Positions 1-37,499 of a stretch of DNA of 64,000 nucleotides are shown piece by piece. Within the stretch, counting starts at the first letter, position 1. The number at the start of each line of letters is the position of its first letter. The position numbers and the translations under genes are program-made. The DNA is from Costus lasius. Taxonomy: Eukaryota; Streptophyta; Magnoliopsida; Zingiberales; Costaceae. The notes beneath the pieces are model-generated. The model did no database searches. It was given only the letters and a program-made list of their open reading frames with translations, and was not told the origin of the DNA. The stretch lies in assembly GCA_027563935.2 (NCBI GenBank), contig CM050447.1, positions 12,554,501 through 12,618,500 of the forward strand, read 5' to 3'.

Positions 1-887
1 ACATGTAAAAGCTGCAACCGACACAATATATCAATAACTAAAGGCTACAGAAATACTAGACAAATATTTTACGTATTGAACAAAAACATACTTGTAGAAA
101 AATGATATCAATACCTTCGTATTTGGATTTTGGGGCAATATTTATTTCCCGTGAAGCACATATAGGATATTCAACTTTATAGCTCTTTAATTGCCATGGA
201 AATAATGGTAGCTAAAAAGAAATTTTTATTAGTAATTAAAATTAAATGAAAAGATCAGCTGGCAGTTTGTGTTGTGTACATATATATATACACACACTAA
301 TGCTAACAATAAGTTGTCCATCTAAAGAGAGATTACATCAACTGACGGCCGCCCGAAGAAAGTTTGACATGATTGTCAGGGCACACACGATGCTTGTGCA
401 AAGAAAATGGTTAAGAAAATAAAGGCGGAGTCGATCTGCTTTTAAGACAAGCAAGAAAGCATGCGACTGAGTTTTTCTCTCTTTTTTTTCAGTTGAATTA
501 TCAACTAGATTGCCTAACTGCACAAGAGAATGAAGTGACTGGAGAAAGTAATCTATCACATCTTTTGAATTAATCTTTTAGGTGAGATACTTTTACTTTG
601 AATATTAAAATAATCAAATAACAAAGTTGCAGCATGAAGCAACTGACTGCAGAGGTTTTGTTCGCAGTAGAGAATTAAGTCATTAAAGGAAGCCCAGTAC
701 GTAGATAATCAACGGAAAAGCTGAATGATTGCTTCTAACCACCGCGATGGAGCACTCGTAAAATTTGTAGTGATAAAATCAGATTACTTAATCATAAGCT
801 GCAACATACATGCATGCCTTGGTAAAAGAGTACACAGATTTTGCCAAGGAATACAAATAAATATGCTAAAAGGGGAGGAATAGAGTG
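1..887. other. 3' flank and probable 3' UTR of the SMU1 gene
   Basis: No coding exon is visible here. The stretch lies directly downstream of the SMU1 stop codon (minus strand), so part of it should be 3' UTR. Reverse-strand AATAAA motifs, read as tttatt on the plus strand, occur at 225-230 and 141-146 and are candidate poly(A) signals, though such motifs are frequent in AT-rich DNA. The cleavage site cannot be fixed from sequence alone. Confidence 0.4.
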
Positions 888-26490
<25,603 letters not shown>

Positions 26491-26900
26491 GATCGAACGA
26501 AACCTTTGTCGAACTCAGTAGAAATGTCAAACTCGCGCCCGGGTCTAGATAGTCGGCATGCCGTTGACTCTAGATTTTTTACCGCGAAATACCGCGGATC
26601 CACTTTGTCGCCCAACGGGCACCGGGAAGGGAGCGCAGCAGCTGAAGCAACGGCAGACAATAAAAATGCAGCGGCGGTGAAGCGTCGGAAGACGCAGAGG
26701 GGAGAGATGGCGGTAGCCTGACAGAAGAGGAGGACCTAGGGCGGCGGATCGTTGGCGATTGGATGGTGGTAGAAGGCGGCAGCAGACGCGAAGCGAGACG
26801 GAGTGCGTGACGAGACGACGAGATGAGTGGATGCGAGGGAGCGGGACGCGAAATAGGTGATGAATTAGGGTTTTAATTTTTGATTGAATAAAATTATAGT
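26491..26900 (-). promoter_or_regulatory. 5' UTR and core promoter region of SMU1
   Basis: A GC-richer block (many cggcgg and gcggcgg words) directly upstream of the SMU1 start codon at 26490, ending where the sequence turns strongly AT-rich at about 26870. This composition is normal for the transcription start region of a housekeeping plant gene. No transcription start can be assigned. Open frames on both strands overlap here but have no recognisable product. Confidence 0.5.
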
Positions 26901-27731
26901 GTTTGTACAAATATAATTAGTAGGTATTTTAATTTTTTATTATTATTCAAAATATAAAAACATATGAGATAAAATTCTAATCTTTTTAATAAACTTATCA
27001 TTAAAATAAATAAAATAATTAATACAAAGAAAAACCTTTCTTATAACTAAAAACATCTTATGTAGATAAAAACATCTTACAACAAATATAATTATATAGT
27101 CATTAATTTATACACTATATATAATATAAGGTATTAAAAAAATAAAAAATTATTTAACTACGATTAATTACCGAACTAACAGTTAATTGAGTTTCTCTCT
27201 TTTACCAATATACTATATATAAATATTTATAAATAAAAAATTATATAAATCTATATACACGTGTAAAATACATACGCTATATACTATATATAATATATAT
27301 TATCTAGATTACATATAATATACATAATTTATAACATATTATATATAATATGTTATATTCAGTATAATATATACGATATATAATATATTAAATTGTGTAT
27401 ATTGTATATAAAATATATAATTTGTGTTAGCAAAACTTGATCAATCTGCCCACTTGGCAGAAAGTTATATGGGTTTGACTCGAGTGTAATCGAATTTGAG
27501 TAGTCTAATCATGACATAAAAGAAGTCTCATTGAATTGGGTTTAAAACAAATAAACTTGCATTACTTGTTTAGGAATAGGCGGGGTATTCTCTATATAGC
27601 ACTCAAAGATATAATTTTCTTGAATTAGTGGAGTTTAGATCGATTAGTTTCTTTATATTTCCCTCAAAGTTTTGAGGGTATTTATTACCCATGCAAACAA
27701 AGAAATTAGGTGGCTCTAGGCTATCCTACAT
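26901..27731. other. AT-rich intergenic DNA
   Basis: Very AT-rich with dense tatata and ataatat words, especially 27120-27420. No gene, RNA or element ends could be supported. Confidence 0.5.
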
Positions 27732-28255
27732 AGGGCTGAGCATTTGGTAAAAATCAAATTACCGAATAACGAATAAGGATTTACTGAAATCGAAAATACC
27801 ATTACCGAAAGTCTGAAACCGATACCAAACTTGTTATTTACCGATCGGTAAATTATCGAATTACCGATTGGTTAAATCGATAAATTACTGATTTACCAAA
27901 TAACAATAAATATTACCTAATTAATCTATTAAATAATTAAAAAAATATTTCGTGAAAATTGGATTACATGCATTCTCCTTCATCTAGTTTTCTACTAAAA
28001 TTTACTTATTGGTGATTATAAATTTACTTATTAGAGTTAGAGAATAGAAATTAATAAATAAAAACTTATTTTTTATGTATTAATATATATGTATATCGAT
28101 AAATTACCGAAAAAAAAAATTTACTGAACCGAAAACTGAATACCGAATTATATAAAAATTATTATCGAACTGAAAATTGATACCGAATTTATCGAACCGA
28201 TTTACCAATTTATGGATCGATAAATTCGGTAAAAACTAAATTATGCTCACCCCTA
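27732..28255. repeat. MITE-like element rich in ACCGA/CGGTAA words
   Basis: The left end is tagggctgagcatttggtaaa and the right end tatgctcacccctaa, giving an imperfect terminal inverted repeat of about 12 bp (agggctgagca against aggggtgagca). The interior carries many ttaccgaat and atcggtaaat words. The style matches hAT-type non-autonomous elements, but an 8-bp target duplication is not visible. Confidence 0.5.
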
Positions 28256-28608
28256 AATTCCTAGGGTAACAATTGCTTTAGACTATTTCTACAATGGCTA
28301 ATAGGTCTACCAGAATATGGCTTATAGGGTTGTTTATAGTTCAGTTAATCGAACCGATTGACTTAGTTAACGGTTAATCGAACCATTCGGTTCAACAAAA
28401 ATCATGAACCGTTCCCGAACCGATTTAACCAACTGGTTAACCCATCATAATTTATTTATTAATATTTATTCAAAAAAAATTAACTTTGACTATTAAATAT
28501 TATTATTTGATAATTAAAAATTATTTTTTAAGCTGACTCTAACTATTATATATTATTATTTAATAATTAAATATATAAAATAATTAATTTTTAAATTATA
28601 ATCAATAG

Positions 28609-28661
28609 GTTTCGAACGCATGACTTACCAAGTCATAAAATAACATTTAACCATTATACAA
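28609..28661 (-). other. tRNA-like A-box/B-box module inside MITE
   Basis: On the minus strand an A-box-like ttgtataatgg (28661-28651) is followed at tRNA-like spacing by a hairpin ATGAC-TTGGTAA-GTCAT, a 5-bp stem with a 7-nt loop having T at the position of U33 and GGT as formal anticodon. A perfect B-box GTTCGAAAC follows (28617-28609). The acceptor stem is not preserved, so this is not a functional tRNA gene. The same segment aligns without gaps to 37178-37230. Confidence 0.6.
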
Positions 28662-28671
28662 AATGAATAAT

Positions 28672-28685
28672 TATATTATATTATA

Positions 28686-28756
<71 letters not shown>

Positions 28757-28860
28757 GTATACATATGTATATATATATGTATACATATATATATGTATAT
28801 ATGTATACATATATATATACATATGTATACATATATATATACATATGTATACATATATAC

Positions 28861-28928
<68 letters not shown>

Positions 28929-29008
28929 GTATACATATATATATACATATGTATATATATGTATATATATATATATACATATGTATATATATATACATAT
29001 ATGTATAC

Positions 29009-29052
<44 letters not shown>

Positions 29053-29053
29053 A
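28672..29053. repeat. TA/ATACAT microsatellite, about 370 bp
   Basis: Almost pure tatata interrupted by gtata and catata variants. It occupies the position where the sister element (36951-37494) has only tgtatatatata at 37139. It reads open in all frames as Tyr/Ile/Met/Thr repeats on both strands; these are not genes. Confidence 0.95.
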
Positions 29054-29240
29054 TCGGTCGGTTCAGTTAACTAGTGAAAATTTTTTCTCCGAACCGTAAC
29101 TGAATCGAACCATACATTTATAAAATAAAAACCGACCATGAACCGAACCGACCCATTCGGTTAACTGCCCATTCGATTCGGTTCGATCGGTTAACCACGA
29201 TTTTTCGATTTATCAATTTTTTTGAACACCTCTAGCTTAT

Positions 29241-32200
29241 ACTAGCACGACATAGGCTAAGTTATGCCAAGCAATCGCTTGCAACACGAGGCACGAGTTT
29301 GTGTCGTGCATCGGGACCCTCTGATTCATTATTTTAATTATTTAAAAAATTAATTTAAATACCTAAATTCAAATTTTAAATAATTTTGGTTTGCATATTT
29401 GGCCTCATATAGTATCTAATATATATATAATTATATTTTTATTATTTTATTACCTTAAACATAAAAAAATTAATGTTAATTTTATGAATTTAAACCTAAT
29501 TCATTTATATAAATTATGTGTCCCTATATTTTTCATCAAAAATTAGTTATAATTAGATTTACTTAAATTTTTCTTATTTTTAAAGTTTTATTTTTTTCTA
29601 AATTATGTTGCTGGTTTTGTTAGGCCAAGAGAAAAATAATAGATAATATGTCACAACCCAAAACAGACTATAATTAATGACATTCTATAATTTCATAATC
29701 ATCTATTTTATTGAATAAAAAATAAAGATCAAACTGTATCTGTATTCAACAAAACTATATTATCTCACATAAAATTATAACACAATAATAATTACATCGT
29801 ACAATTTAATACCATCATAAATCCACTTTACAACTCATTAACATTTATCTATAAAAGATAAACCAAAAATATGTTTACTCAATATTTTTTAAAAAAAACC
29901 AATAATATTCCAATTTACTAACATAAATATCAATACACGTGATCAATTTAGAATGTCAAGTTCAAAAACAACTTAACATAATCCACATATCAAATTACAT
30001 CATCATAACACAAGTTTGTCATTTGTCTATCTAAAACAAATCATAAGGACATTCATATAAGTTGGTAGCCTCTACATCTAGCTACCTCTCTCATCATCAC
30101 GAACTATCTCTTTTCCTAGAGATAAAAACAAAGGAAGTTAGCTCAAATAGGTAAGTAGGAATCACAAGAAATGATATACGTGTATCAAGTAGACTGAACC
30201 ATAACCAAAACCAATACCAAATATAAAAATCACATATCTATACATGAAGATATATAGAACACACAATCAACATCATGTCGTGCAATCAGAAGCAATGACT
30301 ATAAACAACTCTATTACGAGTCTGCACTCTTATTAAGAGTGTTTTCAGCGTCGCCCACACGATGAAACAACTGCTCTCAACGAGCAGCTCGGTAGTGTTG
30401 CATCCTACACCTAGGAAACCCTACAAAATCCCACAGGACTCCAAATAGGTAACCGATACAATCGGTCCCATAGCCAAAATATTGCCTCTGGTATAAACAC
30501 ATGGTCCGCTGGCTTATAAAGCTCAGCCCCTGGCTAAAATCAGCCATTCACATGTCACAAAGTGTCACTACATATATCATATATCAAATGTATCACAGAA
30601 CCATATATAAGATATAAATTATAGGCTTACAAGCCTACACCAATAATCATTATTGTATTAATAACAACCACATAATTGGTAACTCAACCAACTTTATATT
30701 AAGAATGAAATATGATAGTATCACAACTGTACTTTCATGCATGTATCAACGGGTAAGGAACTGAGATCAACATTAAGGAAGCAAAATCAATAAAATAGAA
30801 CAACAAGATATCATGACATTCAATATCAACTCATCATATTTACTTGTTAACTTCATGTCATGATTTTAACAAATAAGTAATGATTCCTACCTTTATTGTT
30901 GAAACTCTTAGCACGTTTACAGCTTTCAGTTCGGGAACCACCCTGACCAATCTCAAACTGAGTGGCGCCTACAATGTCACATAATCATTTAACCCCCCTA
31001 CTAATCACATGTAACATTTAATACATGAATTAATCCATATGCTTATAATTTCCTTCATCGGTATATGTGTATACATACGTACACCCATATATAAGTACGC
31101 ATATACATATACCCTAATCAACAATAGCCATATAAAAAAAATCTACTAAACAAAATTAGGGCTAAATAATTATTACCTGGGGAAAAGGTGGACAAGACAA
31201 CAGTTGGCTCGGATAATTACTCTCTCCCAAGAAAATCAATAGCAGGCTCGGCGGCGACAGGTTCTAAAGGCGAGGCGAGAGAAAAAAAGAAAACCGTGGG
31301 AGAGGGGAGGAGCGGGAAAAAAATTTTACAGAAGGACCCCTTTCTGCAAAATTTTGTAGCGCTGTGAGAGGCTATCGTATAAATTTTATACCATATTAAC
31401 GTATAATATTTTATACTATATTATCGTATAAATTTATATGATAATATTTTATACCATATTAAAAAGGTCTCACAGCAAAAGGACCCTTCTGCAGATCACG
31501 CAGAAGGGGTCCTTCTGCAAAAAAAAATTTCGGGAAGCGGTGAGAGTTGGATTTGGATTTCCAAATTACACTTTTACCCTTAAACTCAAAGCAAATCACA
31601 AAATTGGAATTAAATATAACATATAATATGAGATAAAAGATGACTATTTTTCTACCATAACCCTCACACTACGCGTTTGGCAGGGCTTTCCGCCCTGCTT
31701 TGCTGCCCAGCGAAACTGGTAAAGGATCAAAGTATTGCAGCTATCAGGCCCGCTTTTGCTTTCCGTGTGCTTTTGCTTACCATCTTACCAGTAAACTCTT
31801 TTGTATATAATTGTATAAAAAAACATCTTTATAATTAAGAAAAACAAAATCAAAACCTTAGAAAACCAAATCAAGACCTTACAAAAAATCAAAATCTAAA
31901 CTAAAACATTACAAAATCAAATGTTTATCAATTCAAAAGCTTAAAAATATTTGAAATATCATATATTAATATAATATATTATTATATTATAATAAATATA
32001 ATTATATCATTATATTATAATAAATATATTTATATTATTATATTTATTTTAAGTCTATATGTTAAAAAGTATAAATTTAACTTTAGGATTATGTTAAAAA
32101 GTTGGTGCTTGAGATATAAACTTAATTATTTACTAATTTAATATTTCATGTTAATAAATAATTATTTAACTTTAATAAATATTTTATTATATTTACACAT

Positions 32201-33042
32201 TAATCTTGTTCGTATAAAAATATATATTTAACTACAATATCCAACATATGTGAAAATTATATTTGCTACAATTATATTGCATAAGTAAATAAGAGAAATC
32301 ATATGCAATAATGCAATTTTTTAAGAGACTGAAGCTAATATCAATGTGGTGTTAAAAAAAATTGGTGAAATAATGAAAGCATATGTTAAGTGAAGTTAAT
32401 TATAATAAGATTGATAATATTTATAATCAAATTATAATTAGTTTAATGAAATTTAGAAGGTAGGTATTATATTTAACTATTTATGTATTGTACATTTATA
32501 TAAATGAGGTACTTTTTATATTAAAATTTTTATATGATATAATATATATTTTTTTACAAGAGCTATCTACAGTACAGCTTTTCACCTAAAATCACTATCT
32601 TAGACAGCACTTCTTAATTTAGCTACAGCTAGACAGCACTTTCCATTTTAGCTCCACCAAACGGAGCCTTAATCTTTTCACAAGTTTGCCTTAACTTTTT
32701 TCAGTACTTAACAATAGTGAATCACAGTTTTAAGCATTATCATGAATGTTCACAAAATCATATGCATTTATGTATTCATGTTTGAATAACACAATGTCCA
32801 CTTACATGACCTTGTAAAATCCCCTACCCCTCTCGAGTTCAAATCAAGGATTATCAATTTGATAACAATGACAACGAAAGTGACAATTTTAATGATAAGG
32901 CAAAGTAGCATTCAAAACCGAACCAATACCAAAAGTGGGGCTTTGATGGTGTGCTAACATCAAATGAGTTTTTCACCATCAACCATCAATATGGTATGTG
33001 TGATATGCTTAGAGAAGATAAATTACAAAGAGTAAATATGTC
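29241..33042. other. Intergenic, unclassified repeat-like DNA
   Basis: No gene was found. A tgtcacaaccc word at about 29649 and the gaaccaccctgaccaatctc region near 30940 look like pieces of LTR retroelements, but no matching end was located. At 31320-31520 the words gaaggacccctttctgc and gcagaaggggtccttctgc form inverted copies around an AT-rich core. At 31670-32670 the words gcgtttggcaggg and ccaccaaacggagcctta could be distant ends of a MITE. The rest is AT-rich. Confidence 0.4.
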
Positions 33043-36000
33043 GTGTTCACACATTTTCCACGACGGCTGACTGTGTCGTTAGCTACAAGTCAATTGGATG
33101 TAGGATTATGTGCTTTGGAGAGGAAGTACCAAGCTGAGATCAGGGCGTACTGGGCAGAGGAGGAGTCCGCACTAAAGCAAAAATCTAGAGACCTATATAT
33201 TTCACTGAGGGATTCCAATACTGCATACTTCTACAACTTAATGAAAGCCCAACGTATGCGAAACTCCATGTCAGCTATAAAAAGGTCCCCAAGGGGAATT
33301 TGTCTCAGGAGATGATTTATCCAAGGAGGCTGTATGCTATTTTCAAAGTATCCTTGCCCCAAAGATTACCCATAAGCAGTTAGAGATTCTAGTGAGAAAG
33401 ACACTCTCTCCCACAACTATTGTCACTCTAAATACTAGTTACACTAAGGAGGGTATTGAGAAGATTATTCTGGCGGCAAACATCACTAAGGCGCCAGGGG
33501 TGGATGGCTTCAATGCTTCTTTCTTCAAATCATGCTGGAATACAATTAAGGAAGATGTCCTAGCAGTCATTATGGATTTCTTGGAGCATGGTCATTTGCT
33601 TAAAAGGGTAAATATCACTTCTCTAACCCTTATACCTAAGGTCCCTAACCCTTCTTGCTTTGCTGAGTTTAGGCCTATATCGGTTTATCATATGATCTAT
33701 CGATTTATATCAAAGGCTTTGGCGGACCGCATTAGGAATGTCCTTCCGGAAATCATTAAGGGCAACCGGCATGCTTTTATACATGGAAGATCTATCTATG
33801 AGAACATTATGCTATGCCAAGAACTTATTCATGATTATCATAGAAAAGTCGGATCCCTGCGGATGGCGATCAAAGTGGACCTCCATAAAGCTTTTAATTC
33901 GGTTGGATGGGATTTCATGGACCATATTTTGAGGGCTTATAATTTTCCAACTTGGCTCATCGAGAGAATCATGTCTTGTGTGACGTCCCCCACATACACT
34001 ATCAACTTGAATGGTCAGGATATTGGATTTTTTAAGGGTACTCGTGGTCTTCGGCAGGGATGTCCAATGTCTCCGTGTCTATTCATTATTGTTATGCAAT
34101 ACCTCACTGACCTTCTTTTTGAGCAATATATGGGTGGCCACCTTCGTCCCCATGATAAGTGTAAGAATTTGGGCATTACGAATCTACAATTCGCGGATGA
34201 TGTTATTATATTCTGCGATGCTTCAGAAGGGTCCGCCAGGGCAGTAATCAAGGTGCTGGAAACATTTTACCACGCTATAGGTTTCAAAATCAATAAGGAT
34301 AAATCACAAATATTTTTCTCGGCTTCTTGTGATCCTCTTATTCAAGAAAAAATCTTATCTATTCTTGGGATCCAAAAGGGGACTATGCCTTTCCGTTACC
34401 TGAGTATTCCAATCACTAGTAGACAAATCAGGCTGAGGGATTGTATGCCGCTTATAGAAAAAATTGCCAAGTATCTCACGGCATGGAGGGCAAAGAACTT
34501 ATCATATGCAGGGCGGGTCGAATTGATGAAATCGATATGCTATGGTAATATAAATTTTTGGTGCAGTGCACTCAAGCTACCCCCCGGGGTGATCGCGTCG
34601 ATAAATTCTATGCTTGCAAAATTTCTTTGGTCGGCGGGTCATAAGAATGGTATTGCTAAAGTGGCTTAGAGTAATGTTGCCAAACCTACACGCCTAGGCG
34701 GTATCGGGTTGCAGGACCTTGGGAAGCTAAACAAAGCTTTTCTTATGTGCCATATTGGAATGTCGCGACTGATAAGAACTCACTTTGGGTCAAATGGATC
34801 CATGAAAGGTATTTGCATTCTGATTCAATATGGTCCGTAAAGCTGTCTAGGAGAGCACCTTGGCCCTGTCAGGAGCATCATATCGGCTCATGATTCTTGC
34901 ATAAGGATGGTGGGGTAAAAGATTGCAAATGGCACATCTATTCGGTTATGGCTTGACCCTTGGTTTGACTCGCGTATCCTATTTGACTTGGTAGATGATC
35001 CTAGATTCGAGAGACCCCCTGGGAAGAAAACGCGTCTCAACTCTTTGATCGTGAATAGCAAATGGGTGGTACCACAGTCGAGATCCTTTAGGCTGATTGA
35101 TATTTATAGGGGCATCCCACAAGTCCCTATGTACCCTAGCCAAACTGAGGACCGTCTTTACTGGAAAATGAATACGCATGGGACATTCTCAATAAAATTG
35201 GCCTACGAGGGGCAATTCCAAGACAATGAGGTGCCCTGGAAAGATATGGTTTAAGGGGCGGATCCCGCGATACTCGTTTATTATGTGGCTGTTTTGTTTA
35301 AGGCAGCTAAGCACTCGGGCCAAACTTCATGGATGGGGAATTGTGCAGGAGCCGACATGTGTGCTATGCAAGTTAGAGCCGGAAACTCATAACCACCTAT
35401 TTTTCTAATGCAACACTTTAGCTGAATTGTGGAGGTTGATCAAGAGAGGGTGTGGGATCAATCATATTGAGAACACTTGGGGGAATATTGAGGGTCAGCT
35501 ATTGCAACAGTGGAAGATAGGAGATGCCAAGCGAAATTACATTATGAAACTTTTCCTCACAGGGGCCATCTATTATATTTGGAGGCATAGGAATGTCAAG
35601 ATCTTCGGCTTTCACGGCACAGGAATTATGGCCTACTACAAAATCTTAGTGTCTGATATTAAAACTAAGGTGCTGAGCAACACCCGACACCCGGATTTGG
35701 ACCAGAATACTCTTTCCTTCTTGCAATTATGGGAGAATTTGGACTGAACTGCTTGTTGCATGTATATGTTTATTCCTACTGCTCTTACCCTACTTTATGG
35801 CTTTGGAATATATGTAGATTAGAGGTGAGCCGGTGCATATCTTACCTGGGAAAATCCAGCCTGGGTTAGCCGGCACGATATACCATGTGGAGGCAGCGAG
35901 CATGTTCATCTTGCCCAAATAAGGAGATCTGGCTGCTGCCGTGGCAATGTCAGAGGAAGGTGGCCAGCTTTGGCCTAATTAAAATTGGCAATTTTACAGC

Positions 36001-36364
36001 CCTGCAGGGAAAATGCGAGAACCAAGCGTAAGATCGTTGTATGCTATGATGTTATCATTGTTGGTGTTGTAACCAGTGATGTATTGTGTGGTTTCCTTTG
36101 TTAGTTGGGTTTTGATGCATGTGATGTAGGGTGGCTGTATTGGCAATAGATTTGTGGTATGTTTTGTATTTGTAGTGGATGTACACAGGATCCATGCGCT
36201 AGGAATATAGGAGAAACTCTACCGATTTTTTCTGAGTCTTGGCAGTAAGCCGATTTTTTCTGGATCTTGGGAGTAAGGAAGGGTAAGTGCGTTTGTACAT
36301 AACCTGTAATCATACTTTTTGGATTAAATAACATCACTTTCTTGCTTTTGGGAAAAAAAAAAAA
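33043..36364 (+). mobile_element. L1-type LINE, 5'-truncated and decayed
   Basis: A plant non-LTR retrotransposon remnant. It keeps part of ORF2 (linker, reverse transcriptase and a C-terminal zf-RVT-like region with CVLCKLEPETHNHLFF at about 35360-35408), then a 3' UTR and a poly(A) run at 36353-36364, which marks the 3' end. The endonuclease region is missing, as expected from 5' truncation during target-primed insertion. Frameshifts occur near 33300 and 35250, and stops at 34667 and elsewhere. No target duplication was found around the ends. Confidence 0.85.
33392..34669 (+). pseudogene. LINE reverse transcriptase domain (ORF2 remnant)
   Basis: Encodes the longest intact piece of the LINE, 425 codons. 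Motifs in order are KAPGVDGFNASFFKSCW, LTLIPKVPNPSCFAEFRPIS, AIKVDLHKAFNSVGWDF (first catalytic Asp), GLRQGCPMSPCLF and LQFADDVIIF (catalytic FADD at 34190-34201). This order is the standard plant L1-clade reverse transcriptase. The frame ends in tag where relatives read tryptophan (VAW), after which homology continues with TRLGGIGLQDL. The N-terminal linker (33043-33290) is in another frame. Not expected to be active. Confidence 0.88.
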
Positions 36365-36942
36365 CCTCCCTTGCCCATTGTGCTAGCGTTTGGTTTAAAA
36401 TACATAGTTTAATTAATTTAGTCAAGTTGTTTTAGACTTTAGTAAAGGCATAAAATAAGTCGTCTCTTTGTATAATAAATACATTATCTTGTTTAATTTT
36501 TTTATCTACTCTAATTTAATTTTATAATATATATGTTCAAACTTTTATAGCTATTTTTTTTCTTCTTTCTTAAAATAAATAATATAAAACTTATTTAAAA
36601 CTTGTGCATCATTATTATAATATTATTTCATATAATTTATGTTTTATTTTATATTTTTTAACTTTTTGAAAATTATTCATCTTCTTCTTTACTTTCCCCT
36701 TTTCAAAAATTTTTATAATTGTTCCATTTTTTATTTATCCTTCCAAGTTTTAAATATTCTATGACTTATTATGATTTTTCCATTTTTTTACTTTTCCTTG
36801 AAGTTTTATATTTTTCAAAATCTTTAATTTTTTTTATTTGGTTTTTTTTTTTTCAAAATTTTATAATTTAAATATTTTTTATTTTTATTTTGGGTCATGT
36901 TGTGTGTGTTGCTGGGCTAGACTAAAATTATATTGTGTCATG
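36365..36942. other. AT-rich intergenic DNA between LINE and MITE
   Basis: T-rich runs such as ttttttttttttcaaaa near 36845 and no recognisable gene or element end. Confidence 0.45.
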
Positions 36943-36950
36943 CTTAGTGT

Positions 36951-37494
36951 TAAGGGTGTTCAAAAAAACTGAAAAAATCTAAAATCGTGGTTAACCGACC
37001 GAACCGAACCGAACCGAACGAGTGGTTAACCAAATGGATCGGTTTGGTTCACGGTCGGTTTTTACCTTATAAATTTATGGTTCGGTTCGGTTACAGTTCG
37101 GGGAAAAATTTTTCATCGATTAACCGAACCGATCGAATGTATATATATAGCCTAAGTTTATAAATTGATTATTCATGTAGTACAATGGTTAGCTATTGTT
37201 TTGTGACATAGTAAGCCATAGGTTCAAAACCTATTTATTATAATTTAAACATTAATTATTTTATATATTTAATTATTAAATAATAATATTTAATATTATA
37301 TATATGTTATATTTTACATATTTAATATTTAATATTATTAGAGAAAGAATTTTCTTAATCGATTAACCAAAAACCGGTGGTTAACCGAACCAAAACTAGT
37401 TTGGGAACGGTTTGTAATATAGCCAAACCGTTCTAATCGGTTCGGGACAAGATTTGGGGTCACGGTTCGGTTAACTAAAATGTGAACACCCCTA
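36951..37494 (+). mobile_element. hAT-type MITE with tRNA-like module and 8-bp target duplication
   Basis: The terminal inverted repeats are taagggtgttca (left) and tgaacacccctta-like tgaacacccct-a (right), 11 of 12 bases matching. The 8-bp cttagtgt lies on the left at 36943-36950. On the right, cttag (37495-37499) was later split from its tgt by the solo LTR; the full cttagtgt is restored after that LTR at 38645-38652. Eight-bp duplications are the hallmark of hAT elements. The arms are rich in ggttaaccgaacc words. The centre holds a tRNA-like module (37178-37230). No transposase. It is the sister of 28327-29234 in opposite orientation. Confidence 0.8.
37178..37230 (+). other. tRNA-like A-box/B-box module inside MITE
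   Basis: The A-box-like tagtacaatgg is followed by ttagcta, giving a D-arm-like fold (TAGT with GCTA around a 10-nt loop). The B-box GTTCAAAAC at 37222-37230 fits the GWTCRANNC pattern. The stem ATAGG-TTCAAAA-CCTAT is a perfect 5-bp T-arm with a 7-nt loop. The acceptor stem does not pair. The segment aligns without gaps to the minus strand of 28609-28661. Confidence 0.6.
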
Positions 37495-37499
37495 CTTAG

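Larger units (their letters stand above)
28327..29234 (-). mobile_element. hAT-type MITE with tRNA-like module and expanded TA microsatellite
   Basis: Read on the minus strand it starts tagaggtgttcaaaaaaa and has many ggttaaccg and gaaccgaacc words. It matches the copy at 36951-37494 along both arms, in opposite orientation. The flanks gcttata (28320-28326) and gcttatac (29235 on) look like an 8-bp target duplication damaged by a small deletion. Inside, minus strand, lies a tRNA-like segment (28609-28661) with a B-box GTTCGAAAC. No transposase is encoded. Most of the length difference from the other copy is the microsatellite at about 28672-29053. Confidence 0.7.

Noticed and set aside
28680..29050. 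CRISPR array
   Set aside because: The repeats are simple TA microsatellite without spacers, in a plant nuclear sequence. No array-like structure was seen anywhere in the window.
28663..29099. Long overlapping open frames on both strands rich in Tyr, Ile, Met and Thr
   Set aside because: They are translations of the TA/ATACAT microsatellite. Frames stay open on both strands only because the repeat lacks stop codons.
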